A stretch of DNA of 50,728 nucleotides from Candidatus Nitrosopelagicus sp. (lineage in GTDB: Archaea; Thermoproteota; Nitrososphaeria; Nitrososphaerales; Nitrosopumilaceae): NCBI GenBank assembly GCA_028343215.1, contig JAOLYB010000006.1, positions 1-50,728 on the forward strand, read 5' to 3'. The notes beneath the pieces were generated by a model, which worked only from the letters and a program-made list of their open reading frames with translations, ran no database searches and was not told the DNA's origin. The translations under genes and the position numbers were made by a program. Of this stretch, positions 41,151 through 50,005 are shown piece after piece (the first letter of the stretch is position 1; the number at the start of each line of letters is the position of its first letter).

Positions 41151-41900
41151 GTGGAAATAACTGTAGATCAAATGTATCAAATTGAAAACAAAGGTCATGA
41201 AATGGGATTTTTAAAAAAATTTATGATGGAAAATGCAGGAGCTTCAGCAGTCAGAAGATTACTAGTAAAATTTGGAAATTTAGAAGAAAAAATAATTTTA
41301 GTTTTTGCTGGACTAGGAAATAATGGTGGTGATGCTTTAGTTATGGCTAGACATTTAGCTGGACATGGTGCAAGAGTAAAAGTTATTCTTCTAGGTTGTC
41401 CTGAAAATATCAAAACTGAAGAGAGTAAATGGAATTGGTCAATCTTAGAAAAAATGAAATCTGTAGACATAATGTCTCTTACAGAATTTGAAACAGATCT
41501 AAAAGGTTTTGTTGATGACATGGCTGCAGATGGACCATTACCATCTGATCATGATGAATTTGGAGATTACTTACAAGTGGTTGAACATGAACCTCACATC
41601 ATCATTGATGGGATTCTAGGTACTGGAATTACTGGTGAAATAAGAGAACCTTTTGCAACCGCCATTAATAGATTCAATAATTTAAAAAAAATTGATCCAG
41701 AGATTTTGACATTTGCAGTTGATGTTCCATCTGGATTAAATCCTCAAACAGGCGAAACTGCTAACATCTATACAAAATGTGATATGACTGTAACTTTTCA
41801 TAAAATGAAACAAGGAATTCCAAAGAGAAAAGATTTGACTGGGGAATTATTTGTTGAAAAAATAGGAATTCCGCCTGAAGCGGAGATAGATGTTTTGTGA
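41151..41900 (+). CDS. nnrE: NAD(P)H-hydrate epimerase (YjeF N-terminal type)
   Basis: Standalone YjeF_N domain: Q-M-Y-Q-I-E-N-K-G, then G-L-G-N-N-G-G-D-A-L-V-M-A-R-H-L and D-G-I-L-G-T-G-I-T-G-E and D-V-P-S-G-L-N-P. It repairs hydrated NADH/NADPH epimers; the usual dehydratase partner is not fused. Start set at GTG 41151, with a tttatt box about 27 bases upstream; the longer TTG frame from 41112 adds nonconserved sequence. Overlaps the next gene by four bases. Confidence 0.88.
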   Translation: MEITVDQMYQIENKGHEMGFLKKFMMENAGASAVRRLLVKFGNLEEKIILVFAGLGNNGGDALVMARHLAGHGARVKVILLGCPENIKTEESKWNWSILEKMKSVDIMSLTEFETDLKGFVDDMAADGPLPSDHDEFGDYLQVVEHEPHIIIDGILGTGITGEIREPFATAINRFNNLKKIDPEILTFAVDVPSGLNPQTGETANIYTKCDMTVTFHKMKQGIPKRKDLTGELFVEKIGIPPEAEIDVL

Positions 41901-42508
41901 TAGTTCATCAAATTCCTGTAGGCCCAATGCAAAATTTTTCTTATATTGTTGAAGATGAATCCACACATGAAGCAATTGTTATTGATCCATCTTGGGATTT
42001 AGACAAAATTATTTCTATAGTTGATGAACAAAATCTTCAACCAAAATATATTGTAAATACACATTGGCATGATGATCATACACGAGGAAATGAGGAATTA
42101 GCAAAGATGTTGAGTGTAAAAATTGTACAACATGAAAAATCAACTTTACAAAATGACATGACTGTAAAAAATGGTGATTCGATCAAATTTGGATGCTCCG
42201 AACTAGTTGTGTATCATACACCTGGTCATTCTAAAGATAGCATTTGTCTTGTAGGTGATGGAAAAATCTTTTCAGGTGATACTTTATTTGTTGGAAATTG
42301 TGGAAGAATTGATCTTCCTGGAGGTAGTGCAAATGAACTTTATCACAGCTTATTTGATGTACTTCACACATTGGATGATAATCTCGTATTATATCCTGGT
42401 CATGATTATGGCATGGCTGCAACATCTACTATTGGAAATGAAAAAACTACAAATCCTGTAATGCAAAAGATGAATGAAGATTCTTTTGTAGATAGAATGG
42501 GTGGATAA
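41897..42508 (+). CDS. Metallo-beta-lactamase-fold hydrolase (glyoxalase II-like)
   Basis: 203 residues with metal motif T-H-W-H-D-D-H-T-R-G-N, H-T-P-G-H-S, G-D-T-L-F and Y-P-G-H-D, the full dinuclear site of glyoxalase II-like enzymes. Start GTG 41897 overlaps the epimerase stop by four bases, and the end overlaps the CobT-like start by eight. Thioester hydrolysis is the likely chemistry; substrate unknown. Confidence 0.88.
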   Translation: MIVHQIPVGPMQNFSYIVEDESTHEAIVIDPSWDLDKIISIVDEQNLQPKYIVNTHWHDDHTRGNEELAKMLSVKIVQHEKSTLQNDMTVKNGDSIKFGCSELVVYHTPGHSKDSICLVGDGKIFSGDTLFVGNCGRIDLPGGSANELYHSLFDVLHTLDDNLVLYPGHDYGMAATSTIGNEKTTNPVMQKMNEDSFVDRMGG

Positions 42509-43565
42509 TGTGTCAATTACATGCCACGGAGACGTGGACAATGCAAAAAAAATTATTCAAGATCTTTCAAAAAAACGGTTTACTTTTGGTCTAGTTTCAT
42601 CATATAGCGAAACTTGTGAAATTCCTGGAATTACTATTGCAGGAGCTGATAAGGAATTTCTGAAATTTACTGCACCTGCAGATTCTGAATATATTGAATA
42701 TGGAAAATGCATCTGCATACCTGGAATTCCTATATCTCCTGATGGAAAACCTACTCCTGCATTATTAACACGTGTTTCATTAAATTCTGCAAAAATTCCA
42801 CATTTTGTTGTAAACGCTGGAAATAAAGTTGCTCCATCCTTATGTTACTTTGACGCTGATATACTTCCAGGAAAAAATATTTCTGAATCTCCTGCAATGT
42901 CTATTCAACAAGTAAAATCTGCAATTGAATATGGAAAAAAACTCGGTAAAATTATGTCACAAAACACTGATTGCCTTGTTATTGGTGAGTGTATTCCTGG
43001 TGGTACTACTACTGCACTTGCAGTTTTGAGAGCATTTGAATTGGAATGTAATGTTAGTTCTAGTATGCAGAATAATCCTTTAGATCTAAAAAACAAAATT
43101 GTTCTTGATGCACTAAAACGTAAAAAATCTAATGATCCATTAGAAATAATTGCTAATTTTGGTGATCCTATGATGCCAGTTTGCGCAGGTATGTTGTCAT
43201 CTGCATCAGAAAATTGTCATGTTATCTTAGCAGGTGGAACACAAATGCTTGCTGTACTACAACTTACAAAACATATTGGTTACAATAAAAAAAATTCTGC
43301 AATTGGATGTACTTCATATATTGTTGATGATTCTCAAGCAAAATTTCTTGAAACCTTACATCAAATTGATAATATTGCTGTCCTATCATGTGATCCTTGT
43401 TTACATAACTCTCAACATTTTGGATTCCGTTCTTATGCAGACGGTTTTGTAAAGGAAGGTGCAGGAGCTGGCGGTGCCATAATTGCATCTTTACTAAAAA
43501 CAGAAACTTCCATAGAACAATTATTTTCTTTGTTTGAGCAAGAATACAAAAGAATCTCTACTTGA
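42501..43565 (+). CDS. CobT-like phosphoribosyltransferase (UPF0284 family)
   Basis: 354 residues resembling the archaeal UPF0284 (TIGR00303) branch of nicotinate-nucleotide-dimethylbenzimidazole phosphoribosyltransferase. Seen: G-E-C-I-P-G-G-T-T-T-A-L-A-V and G-F-V-K-E-G-A-G-A-G-G-A. Activates the lower ligand of cobalamin or a related nucleotide; ammonia-oxidising archaea make cobalamin. Start GTG 42501 (GTG 42510 possible). Last gene of the nnrE-MBL unit, overlapping the convergent glmS by eight bases. Confidence 0.8.
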   Translation: MDNVSITCHGDVDNAKKIIQDLSKKRFTFGLVSSYSETCEIPGITIAGADKEFLKFTAPADSEYIEYGKCICIPGIPISPDGKPTPALLTRVSLNSAKIPHFVVNAGNKVAPSLCYFDADILPGKNISESPAMSIQQVKSAIEYGKKLGKIMSQNTDCLVIGECIPGGTTTALAVLRAFELECNVSSSMQNNPLDLKNKIVLDALKRKKSNDPLEIIANFGDPMMPVCAGMLSSASENCHVILAGGTQMLAVLQLTKHIGYNKKNSAIGCTSYIVDDSQAKFLETLHQIDNIAVLSCDPCLHNSQHFGFRSYADGFVKEGAGAGGAIIASLLKTETSIEQLFSLFEQEYKRIST

Positions 43566-45315
43566 CAGTAACTGATTTTGCTAAATTTCTAGGATAGTCT
43601 GGATCTGTATCTTTTTCCAAAGCTGAATAGTATGTTAGTAATTGTATTGGAATGATCTCTGAAATTGGATATAGAATTTCATTAATTTTTGGGATTTTTA
43701 TCCAATAATCATAAACGTCACTTTCAATATCTGAGACTCCGATAATCTTTGCTCCACGAGCTTTAATCTCTCGCGCACTTGTTAGTGTGTCAGTATATGT
43801 TGAATCCTTTGGATTAATGACAATTACAAAAACGTCTGTATCCATTAATGCAAGAGGCCCATGTTTTAATTCTCCACCTGGTATTCCTTCTGCATGAATG
43901 TATGTCAATTCTTTTAATTTTAATGCTGATTCTATTGCAATTGGATAGTTTATTCCTCTACCCAAAATATAAACATCTGATACCTCTTTCAATTCTTTTG
44001 CAATTTCTTGAATTTTAACTGGATTTTCTAGAATTTCTGAAATTGATTTTGAAAACTCTTCAAAATTTATTGTAATATTTTGATTTAATTTCTGTACGAT
44101 TTTGTATAATACTAGTAGTTGTGCAGTAAAGCTCTTTGTTGCAGCAACTCCAATTTCTGGTCCACAATTCATTCCTAATACAACATCTCCTTTACGTGTA
44201 AGTGATGATGTTAGCAAATTAACAATAGAAATAATTTTACAGTTACTTTTTTTTGCAATTCTTACTGCTTCTAAAACATCAGCACTTTCTCCACTTTGAG
44301 ATATTGCAATTAAAACTGAATCTTCTTCAATTGTTTCTGGTGCAAATTGAAGCTCACTTGCTATAATAGGTTCTGATTTTATCTTTACATATTTTGATAA
44401 GATTTGTTTTGCAATTAATGCTGAATTGTAACTAGTTCCACTTCCGGTAATGTAGATATTTTTTGCATTTTTTATGTATTTGACTGCTTCTTCTATGCCT
44501 TCTACTGTTCTTTCTCCTGCTTTAAAGATCAGTTCTGGTTGTTCATAAATTTCTTTTAATGTGAAATGTGCATAATCACCTTTGTATGCATCTCCAAACT
44601 CTTTTGAAACTTTTGTTATTTCATGTTTAACTTTTTCACCATTAAAATCTAATATTTCAAATTCTTTATTCTCTAAAATTACAAAATTTCCACTTTTCAT
44701 GTATATTGCATTATCTGTATATTCGATGAATCCTAATACATCGCTTGATAAGAAAATATTTTCTTGTCCGACTCCAATTATTAATGGTTCATGAAATCTG
44801 GCTGCTGCCAGTTGACCATTTTCAAACATCGCTACAAATGCGTAATGACCTTTTATCTCTGAAACCGTTTTCATGATTGTATCTTTTACATTTTTTGTAG
44901 ATTCATAATTTTTTTGAAGTAAGTTTGCAATTATTTCACTATCCGTCTCACTTTTGAAATTATATCCGTCATCCTCTAATTGTTTTTTCAATTCTTCAAA
45001 ATTTTCTATTATTCCATTATGCACTATTGCAATTTTTCCAGAATTACTTGGATGTGGGTGTGCATTAAGATCTGTAACTTTTCCATGAGTGGCCCATCTA
45101 GTATGACCTATGCCTATTTTGCCTGGCAATGTGTCTAGTTGAAATTTAGAATTTACCTCGGTCACTTTACCGATTCCTTTTTTTAATTCAATATGATTTT
45201 CTGATTCTGTTGCAACTCCTACGCTATCATATCCTCTATACTCCATTCTTTTCAATCCCTTTACAATAATTGGAGCTGCAATTTCATTTCCAGAAAAGCC
45301 GATAATTGAACACAT
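43558..45315 (-). CDS. glmS: Glutamine-fructose-6-phosphate aminotransferase
   Basis: 585 residues. The N-terminal nucleophile C2 in M-C-S-I-I-G-F-S-G, then G-H-T-R-W-A-T-H-G, belong to the glutaminase domain; the C-terminal SIS domains show T-G-S-G-T-S-Y-N-S-A and S-Q-S-G-E-S-A-D. Gives glucosamine 6-phosphate for surface glycans and UDP-GlcNAc. Lies 47 bases downstream of rpsD on the same strand. Confidence 0.96.
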   Translation of the reverse strand: MCSIIGFSGNEIAAPIIVKGLKRMEYRGYDSVGVATESENHIELKKGIGKVTEVNSKFQLDTLPGKIGIGHTRWATHGKVTDLNAHPHPSNSGKIAIVHNGIIENFEELKKQLEDDGYNFKSETDSEIIANLLQKNYESTKNVKDTIMKTVSEIKGHYAFVAMFENGQLAAARFHEPLIIGVGQENIFLSSDVLGFIEYTDNAIYMKSGNFVILENKEFEILDFNGEKVKHEITKVSKEFGDAYKGDYAHFTLKEIYEQPELIFKAGERTVEGIEEAVKYIKNAKNIYITGSGTSYNSALIAKQILSKYVKIKSEPIIASELQFAPETIEEDSVLIAISQSGESADVLEAVRIAKKSNCKIISIVNLLTSSLTRKGDVVLGMNCGPEIGVAATKSFTAQLLVLYKIVQKLNQNITINFEEFSKSISEILENPVKIQEIAKELKEVSDVYILGRGINYPIAIESALKLKELTYIHAEGIPGGELKHGPLALMDTDVFVIVINPKDSTYTDTLTSAREIKARGAKIIGVSDIESDVYDYWIKIPKINEILYPISEIIPIQLLTYYSALEKDTDPDYPRNLAKSVTVK

Positions 45316-45362
45316 TAGATTATGTTTGAAAATAGGGGTATTTACTACTAATGATACTTTGA

Positions 45363-46007
45363 TTAGTCTTTTTTAGAATCTTCTTTTGCTTCAGCAACAG
45401 GTTCTTCTTTTGCTTCAGCAACAGGTTCTTCTTTTGCTTCAGCAACAGGTTCTGCAGGAATTTCTATATTTTCTGTCTCAGGACTTCCTAAATCTGATGT
45501 TACTTCTGGTTCTGATAAGATCTTATTAAAAATTGATTCAGGTGTTAATTTGATGCTATCTTCTTCTTCAACTTTAACCACATATGATGGTCTATTGATA
45601 ATTCTATCTCCAATTAAAATATGTCCGTGCGATATTGCTTGTCTTGCTTGGTATGGTGTCTTAAAGAAAAACTTCTTGAAAACAATTGTCTGTAATCTCC
45701 TTGCCAATAAATTTTCAATTTCTAAGTTTAGAACATCGTCTAATGTTGCAGTTTTCTCTACAAGTCCTATACGTGATAATGAATGCATTAAAATTGGTTC
45801 TTCCTTTTCTCTAACTTCTTGTCTTACTGCAAGTAATGAACGTGCTTGATGTCTTAATCTTGATAATTCTGTTCTTGATTTCCAAAGTTCTCTTTTTGTT
45901 TTTAATCCAAAAGTACCTACAGTCTTCAATTCTTCCATCTTTAATTCAAAATTAAATGGTCTTTTTGGTTTCTTCCAAACTCTTCTGAAATTTTTAGTAT
46001 CTCCCAT
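45363..46007 (-). CDS. rpsD: 30S ribosomal protein uS4
   Basis: 214 residues: the S4 core with L-A-R-R-L-Q-T-I-V, Q-A-R-Q-A-I-S-H-G-H-I-L-I-G-D (S4 RNA-binding domain) and R-P-S-Y-V-V-K. The last about 35 residues are a non-ribosomal tail with V-A-E-A-K-E-E-P repeated three times, encoded by a perfect 24-base triplication. Follows rpsM by seven bases. Confidence 0.95.
   Translation of the reverse strand: MGDTKNFRRVWKKPKRPFNFELKMEELKTVGTFGLKTKRELWKSRTELSRLRHQARSLLAVRQEVREKEEPILMHSLSRIGLVEKTATLDDVLNLEIENLLARRLQTIVFKKFFFKTPYQARQAISHGHILIGDRIINRPSYVVKVEEEDSIKLTPESIFNKILSEPEVTSDLGSPETENIEIPAEPVAEAKEEPVAEAKEEPVAEAKEDSKKD
45379..45450 (-). repeat. Three perfect 24-base tandem repeats in the rpsD tail
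   Basis: 45379-45402, 45403-45426 and 45427-45450 are identical, coding for an acidic Ala/Glu/Lys eight-residue unit. Perfect identity implies very recent duplication. Confidence 0.95.
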
Positions 46008-46014
46008 ATCTCAT

Positions 46015-46611
46015 CTACTCCTTTTTCTCTGCTGCTGCTGGTTTTGCATCTGCTGCTGGTTTTGCATCTGCTGCTGGTGCTGCACCATCTGCTGCTGGTG
46101 CTACTTCTCCTTCTACTGCAGCTCCTCCACCTGCTGGTGCTCCTGCTCCTCCTTTTGGTAGAACTTTACCACCTTTTGCAACTCCGACTGCACCACCTTT
46201 ACGGCCTGTACATCTAGTACGTTGACCTCTAACTTTTAATCCATACATGTGTCTGTAACCTCTCCAACTGAAAAGATTCTTTTCTCTTTCTATATCATTT
46301 CTAATGTTAAATGCAATATCTGATGTGACAAAATGCAAATCATCACCTGTTAGAATATCTTGTCTTCTATTCAAAAACCAGGTTGGGAAATCTGCTGCTT
46401 TAGGATTTTCTATAATTTTTTCAATTGAAGATATTTGTTCAGTAGTAAGATTACCGATTTTTTGGTGAGGAGAAATTTTTAAAACTTGAAGCATCGAATT
46501 TGCGAACATATACCCAATTCCTTTGATCTGACTTAAACCAATTAGCATATTCAATTCACCATGAATATCATTTCCCAATATTCTTACCAGATTTTCGTAT
46601 TGTTCGCTCAA
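46015..46611 (-). CDS. rpsM: 30S ribosomal protein uS13
   Basis: 198 residues. The core has [25 protein letters not shown] and a basic [10 protein letters not shown] segment. The final about 50 residues are a glycine/alanine/proline low-complexity extension ([13 protein letters not shown]), not found in bacterial S13. First of a two-gene ribosomal unit, divergent from the 46719 gene. Confidence 0.95.
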   Translation of the reverse strand: MSEQYENLVRILGNDIHGELNMLIGLSQIKGIGYMFANSMLQVLKISPHQKIGNLTTEQISSIEKIIENPKAADFPTWFLNRRQDILTGDDLHFVTSDIAFNIRNDIEREKNLFSWRGYRHMYGLKVRGQRTRCTGRKGGAVGVAKGGKVLPKGGAGAPAGGGAAVEGEVAPAADGAAPAADAKPAADAKPAAAEKKE

Positions 46612-46718
46612 GTAGCAAGATTTTCTATAGCCCCATTAAAAACCATGCTCTATTTTGTGCCTATTTTTGAATAATTCTAATCGAATGGTATTATAACTCA
46701 AAATGATGAAATTGTATC

Positions 46719-47033
46719 ATGAATGAATCTGATGAACATACTCAGAAAATTTTAGATGCTGTTTTTGATGAAAATATATCTGAGATCTTGGCTGAAATGG
46801 AAACATCCCCAAAAAAGTGTGAATTCTTGACTGAAAAATTCCAGATTACTCCTAATGACTTGGATGAAAAATTATCTTTTCTTATACAACATGAATTTGT
46901 TGGAAAGATCGGATCTGATTCTCATGCTGAATATTCTGTTGATTCCAAAAAATTAGCAAACTTAATGGAAACTGCACATAATTTCGAAAATGTTGATGCA
47001 GGTTTGGCAAAGATGGATGGGTATCTTAACTAA
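46719..47033 (+). CDS. Small winged-helix-like protein
   Basis: 104 residues, acidic, no signal. The central C-E-F-L-T-E-K-F-Q-I-T-P-N-D-L-D-E-K-L-S-F-L-I-Q-H-E-F-V-G-K-I looks like a winged-helix DNA-binding segment (helix-turn-helix with beta wing). Hypothetical transcription-related protein; function unknown. Divergent from rpsM, convergent with the Ig-like gene. Confidence 0.65.
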   Translation: MNESDEHTQKILDAVFDENISEILAEMETSPKKCEFLTEKFQITPNDLDEKLSFLIQHEFVGKIGSDSHAEYSVDSKKLANLMETAHNFENVDAGLAKMDGYLN

Positions 47034-47532
47034 ATTTATTTTTTCTCTGTCTAATTATCATAAATCCTATTACTGCAACTCCAATCATTCCTAATACAAT
47101 AACAATGAAACCTGCAATTGAAATTGTAACTCCTGTTGAATCTGGTAAATGACCAATTCCTCCAACTAATGGTATCTCTTCTGATTCTGCAGTGCTGATA
47201 ATTAGTGTGTAAGTTCCTGCTTCATCAATTTCAAAATTATCTTCAAATGAGTTTCTATTGATTGATACATCTCTAATCTCATCTTGAGATGGATCTATGA
47301 CACTAGCTGAAATGTCATATTCTTTTCCTTCTATGGTCTGAACTGCATAAACACCTTGTGTGTTGATGTCTGGATCTAATTCTGCTTTAATTTCTAATTG
47401 GGTTAGTGAATTAATTTTTCCTTCTTCTATAACTAAATCACCTGTAATCGTTTGTGAACCATAAATCAGTAACATTGCTCCAATTGCTATCATAATTCCA
47501 ACAATTACCAAATATTTTGTCAAATTTGACAT
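47026..47532 (-). CDS. Membrane-anchored extracytoplasmic protein
   Basis: 168 residues: N-terminal hydrophobic helix (about 7-24), beta-rich outer domain and C-terminal helix (about 135-160) followed by basic R-Q-R-K-N-K. Both ends in the membrane or signal-anchor plus anchor. Resembles small thaumarchaeal Ig-like surface proteins, with no enzyme motif. Its 5' end faces the multicopper oxidase across 117 bases. Confidence 0.6.
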   Translation of the reverse strand: MSNLTKYLVIVGIMIAIGAMLLIYGSQTITGDLVIEEGKINSLTQLEIKAELDPDINTQGVYAVQTIEGKEYDISASVIDPSQDEIRDVSINRNSFEDNFEIDEAGTYTLIISTAESEEIPLVGGIGHLPDSTGVTISIAGFIVIVLGMIGVAVIGFMIIRQRKNKFS

Positions 47533-47584
47533 GAATGATTTTTACTTTTCATGGATAAATCTGTATTTGTCATGACTACAAAAT

Positions 47585-47617
47585 TTAGTTATGGCTAAAA
47601 AAGTTAGCCTAGGCTAA
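47585..47617. promoter_or_regulatory. Tandem palindromic operator before the multicopper oxidase
   Basis: ttagcctaggctaa (47604-47617) is a perfect 14-bp palindrome, and ttagttatggctaa (47585-47598) is a second copy with the same ttag...ggctaa frame, centres 19 bases apart. They end one base before the TATA box at 47618-47632. The sequence resembles DtxR/IdeR/MntR family boxes, though no experiment is known here. Confidence 0.65.
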
Positions 47618-47632
47618 ATTTTATATATATAC
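47618..47632 (+). promoter_or_regulatory. TATA box of the multicopper oxidase gene
   Basis: attttatatatatac lies about 20-30 bases before ATG 47650, giving a leaderless transcript. Confidence 0.6.
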
Positions 47633-47649
47633 TGAATTGTAACTGAAAT

Positions 47650-48717
47650 ATGCAAAGTACAATCCAATCTGCTAAAATGTTCTATATTCTCATATCCATA
47701 GTAGCTGTTTCAAGTTTGTATTTTGTAGTACCTAGTGTAATAATTGCCGAAGAAACTCCTACAACTTTTCTTACTCATACAGGGTTGGTTATACAAACAA
47801 CTGGTGATGTAATTGATCCTATTGGATATGATGGTGAAGCCTTAGATTTTGATCCTGATAAATTTATGAAAGAATTTGATTATGGCGAAGTCACTGTTTT
47901 AGATGATGGAACCGTTCTTCGTGAATATTACATCACCGCAAGAGATGATCAAATCATGGAAGTATCTCCTGGTGTATTTTACAATGTGTGGACATTCAAT
48001 GATTCGGTACCTGGACCAACTATTCGTGCAACAGAAGGAGACTTGGTAAGAATTCATTTCACAAATGAAGGTTCAAAACCCCATAGTTTACATTTCCACG
48101 GAATTCACAAAGCCGAGATGGATGGTGTATTTGAAAGCATAGGAACTGGTGGTAAATTCACTTATGAATTCTATGCAGAACCTGTAGGTTTACACCTTTA
48201 TCATTGTCATGTTCATCCGGTTGAGGAGCATATCAATCATGGTCTTTATGGTGCCTATATTGTAGATCCAAAAGAACCTCGTGAACCTGCTGATGAATTT
48301 GTATTTGTTTTGAACGGTTTTGATACTGATTTTGATAGTGAAAATAATTTCTATGCTGCAAACACAATTCCATTTTATTACCAACATCATCCAATTGAAA
48401 TTAATGCCAATCAAAACATACGTGCATACGTTGTAAATATTTTAGAGTTTGATGCAGTAAATAATTTCCATCTTCATGGCACACTATTTCATCATTATCC
48501 TGCAGGTACTGACACTGTACCATCTGGATATAATGATATGCTAACAATGTCTCAAGGTGATAGGCAAATTCTTGAATTTAATTATAAATATCCTGGATTG
48601 TACATGTTCCATGCACATAACACAGAATTTTCAGAAAAAGGTTGGGTCAGTTCATTTCTTGTAAAAGAAAATACTGGTAATTTTGATACACAAATAGAGT
48701 ATGATGACATCATCTAA
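47650..48717 (+). CDS. Two-domain multicopper oxidase
   Basis: A secreted 355-residue protein (signal anchor about 10-32). Four copper-binding HxH sites are present: H148-F-H150-G, H185-C186-H187, H274-L-H276-G and H321-A-H323, so a trinuclear centre between subunits is expected. The type 1 copper has H145, C186 and H194; the axial position (GLYG, L199) is leucine where methionine is usual. AOA carry similar oxidases beside ZIP transporters. Oxidation of Cu(I), Fe(II) or Mn(II) is possible. Overlaps the ZIP gene by 17 bases and lies behind the tandem operator. Confidence 0.9.
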   Translation: MQSTIQSAKMFYILISIVAVSSLYFVVPSVIIAEETPTTFLTHTGLVIQTTGDVIDPIGYDGEALDFDPDKFMKEFDYGEVTVLDDGTVLREYYITARDDQIMEVSPGVFYNVWTFNDSVPGPTIRATEGDLVRIHFTNEGSKPHSLHFHGIHKAEMDGVFESIGTGGKFTYEFYAEPVGLHLYHCHVHPVEEHINHGLYGAYIVDPKEPREPADEFVFVLNGFDTDFDSENNFYAANTIPFYYQHHPIEINANQNIRAYVVNILEFDAVNNFHLHGTLFHHYPAGTDTVPSGYNDMLTMSQGDRQILEFNYKYPGLYMFHAHNTEFSEKGWVSSFLVKENTGNFDTQIEYDDII

Positions 48718-49867
48718 ACCTGTACTTGCAATTAGTGCTATTGCGCCAATTGTGTTGTTAATTATTATGATTGTATTTCTCTTAGGTCCTGCATCGTCTT
48801 TTTTACAATTTGGTGTTGTACTTCCTGAAGTATCAATTGAAAAAATTGAATTTGTTGAAAATGAAATACAAGCCACTGTAAGAAACACTGGCCCAATTGA
48901 TGTGGATGTTGTATTAGCAGATGTAAATGATCGTATTCAACCTGCAGCGATAGAACCTGATACTTCATTAAAACGGTTTGAAACTGCACTTGTAAGAATT
49001 CCTTTTGATTGGAATGAAGGTCAACCATATGAAATTGGGGTCACAATTAGTGATGGTACAAGGTTTGCTAAGGGAATTGACGCAGCGTTTCCTGCACTAG
49101 AGCCAAACGTAGACTTGTTTGTATTTTTAGGAACGATTGGATTTTTGATAGGCGTAGTCCCAATAATGATTGGTCTTTTGTGGTATCCATTTATCAAGAA
49201 ATTAGGGAAAAATACGTTTAACTTCTTTTTGGCATTCACTATGGGACTTTTAGTATTTCTCGGAATTGACGCAGTAATTGAGGCTACTGAAATATCTGAG
49301 AATCATCTTTCATCAATTTTTAATGGTGAACTTCTAATTGCAACCGTAGTAATTTTATCATTTTTGGCTTTGTATGGAATAGGTAAACAATTAACCAAAA
49401 AAATAGAATTTTCAAAATTATCTCAAGGATTAGCAATATCTCTAATGATTGCTATTGGTATTGGATTTCATAATCTAGGTGAGGGATTGGCTGTAGGTGC
49501 TGCTATTGCACTTGGAGAAGTTGCTCTTAGTACATTTTTGATTATTGGATTTGCTACTCATAATACAACTGAAGGATTAGCAATTGCTGCTCCATTAACT
49601 AAATCAAAAGCCAAAATATTCAAAATGATTGGTCTTGGACTTATTGCTGGGGTCCCTGCAATTTTTGGCTGTTGGGTTGGCGGTTTCTCATTTTCACCTT
49701 TATTCACTTTGATTTTTCTCGCAATTGGAGCGGGAGCAATTTTCCAAGTCGTATTGTCAATTTTCCAATATATGAAAGAGAAATCTGATTTATTATCAAA
49801 TACTTCACTATTTGCAGGAATATCTGCAGGGCTGATTGTCATGTATTTGACTAGCGTAATAATATAA
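48701..49867 (+). CDS. ZIP-family metal transporter with outer domain
   Basis: 388 residues. After a first membrane helix (about 8-29) comes a beta-rich outer domain of about 100 residues, then several helices with the ZIP motifs H-N-L-G-E-G-L-A-V-G-A-A and H-N-T-T-E-G-L-A-I-A, the binuclear metal site. Typical ZIPs lack the outer domain, which may dock the oxidase. Overlap with the multicopper oxidase (17 bases) makes joint expression certain or nearly so. Fe or Zn uptake is likely. Confidence 0.88.
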   Translation: MMTSSKPVLAISAIAPIVLLIIMIVFLLGPASSFLQFGVVLPEVSIEKIEFVENEIQATVRNTGPIDVDVVLADVNDRIQPAAIEPDTSLKRFETALVRIPFDWNEGQPYEIGVTISDGTRFAKGIDAAFPALEPNVDLFVFLGTIGFLIGVVPIMIGLLWYPFIKKLGKNTFNFFLAFTMGLLVFLGIDAVIEATEISENHLSSIFNGELLIATVVILSFLALYGIGKQLTKKIEFSKLSQGLAISLMIAIGIGFHNLGEGLAVGAAIALGEVALSTFLIIGFATHNTTEGLAIAAPLTKSKAKIFKMIGLGLIAGVPAIFGCWVGGFSFSPLFTLIFLAIGAGAIFQVVLSIFQYMKEKSDLLSNTSLFAGISAGLIVMYLTSVII

Positions 49868-50005
49868 TCGACAAATTATGCTACATATTGTCCAAAATAC
49901 AATACATTCTAACGTCAAATCCATCTTTATGAATAAAAATTATCTAGTTTTTGTCAAATTTTTTATCTATAATTAATAAATACCACTTTACAACAGAAAT
50001 TCTAA

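Noticed and set aside
49868-50005. Gap between ZIP gene and CFI-box gene
   Set aside because: AT-rich with T-runs and a TATA-like region, no frame and no palindrome like the one at 47604 could be found.
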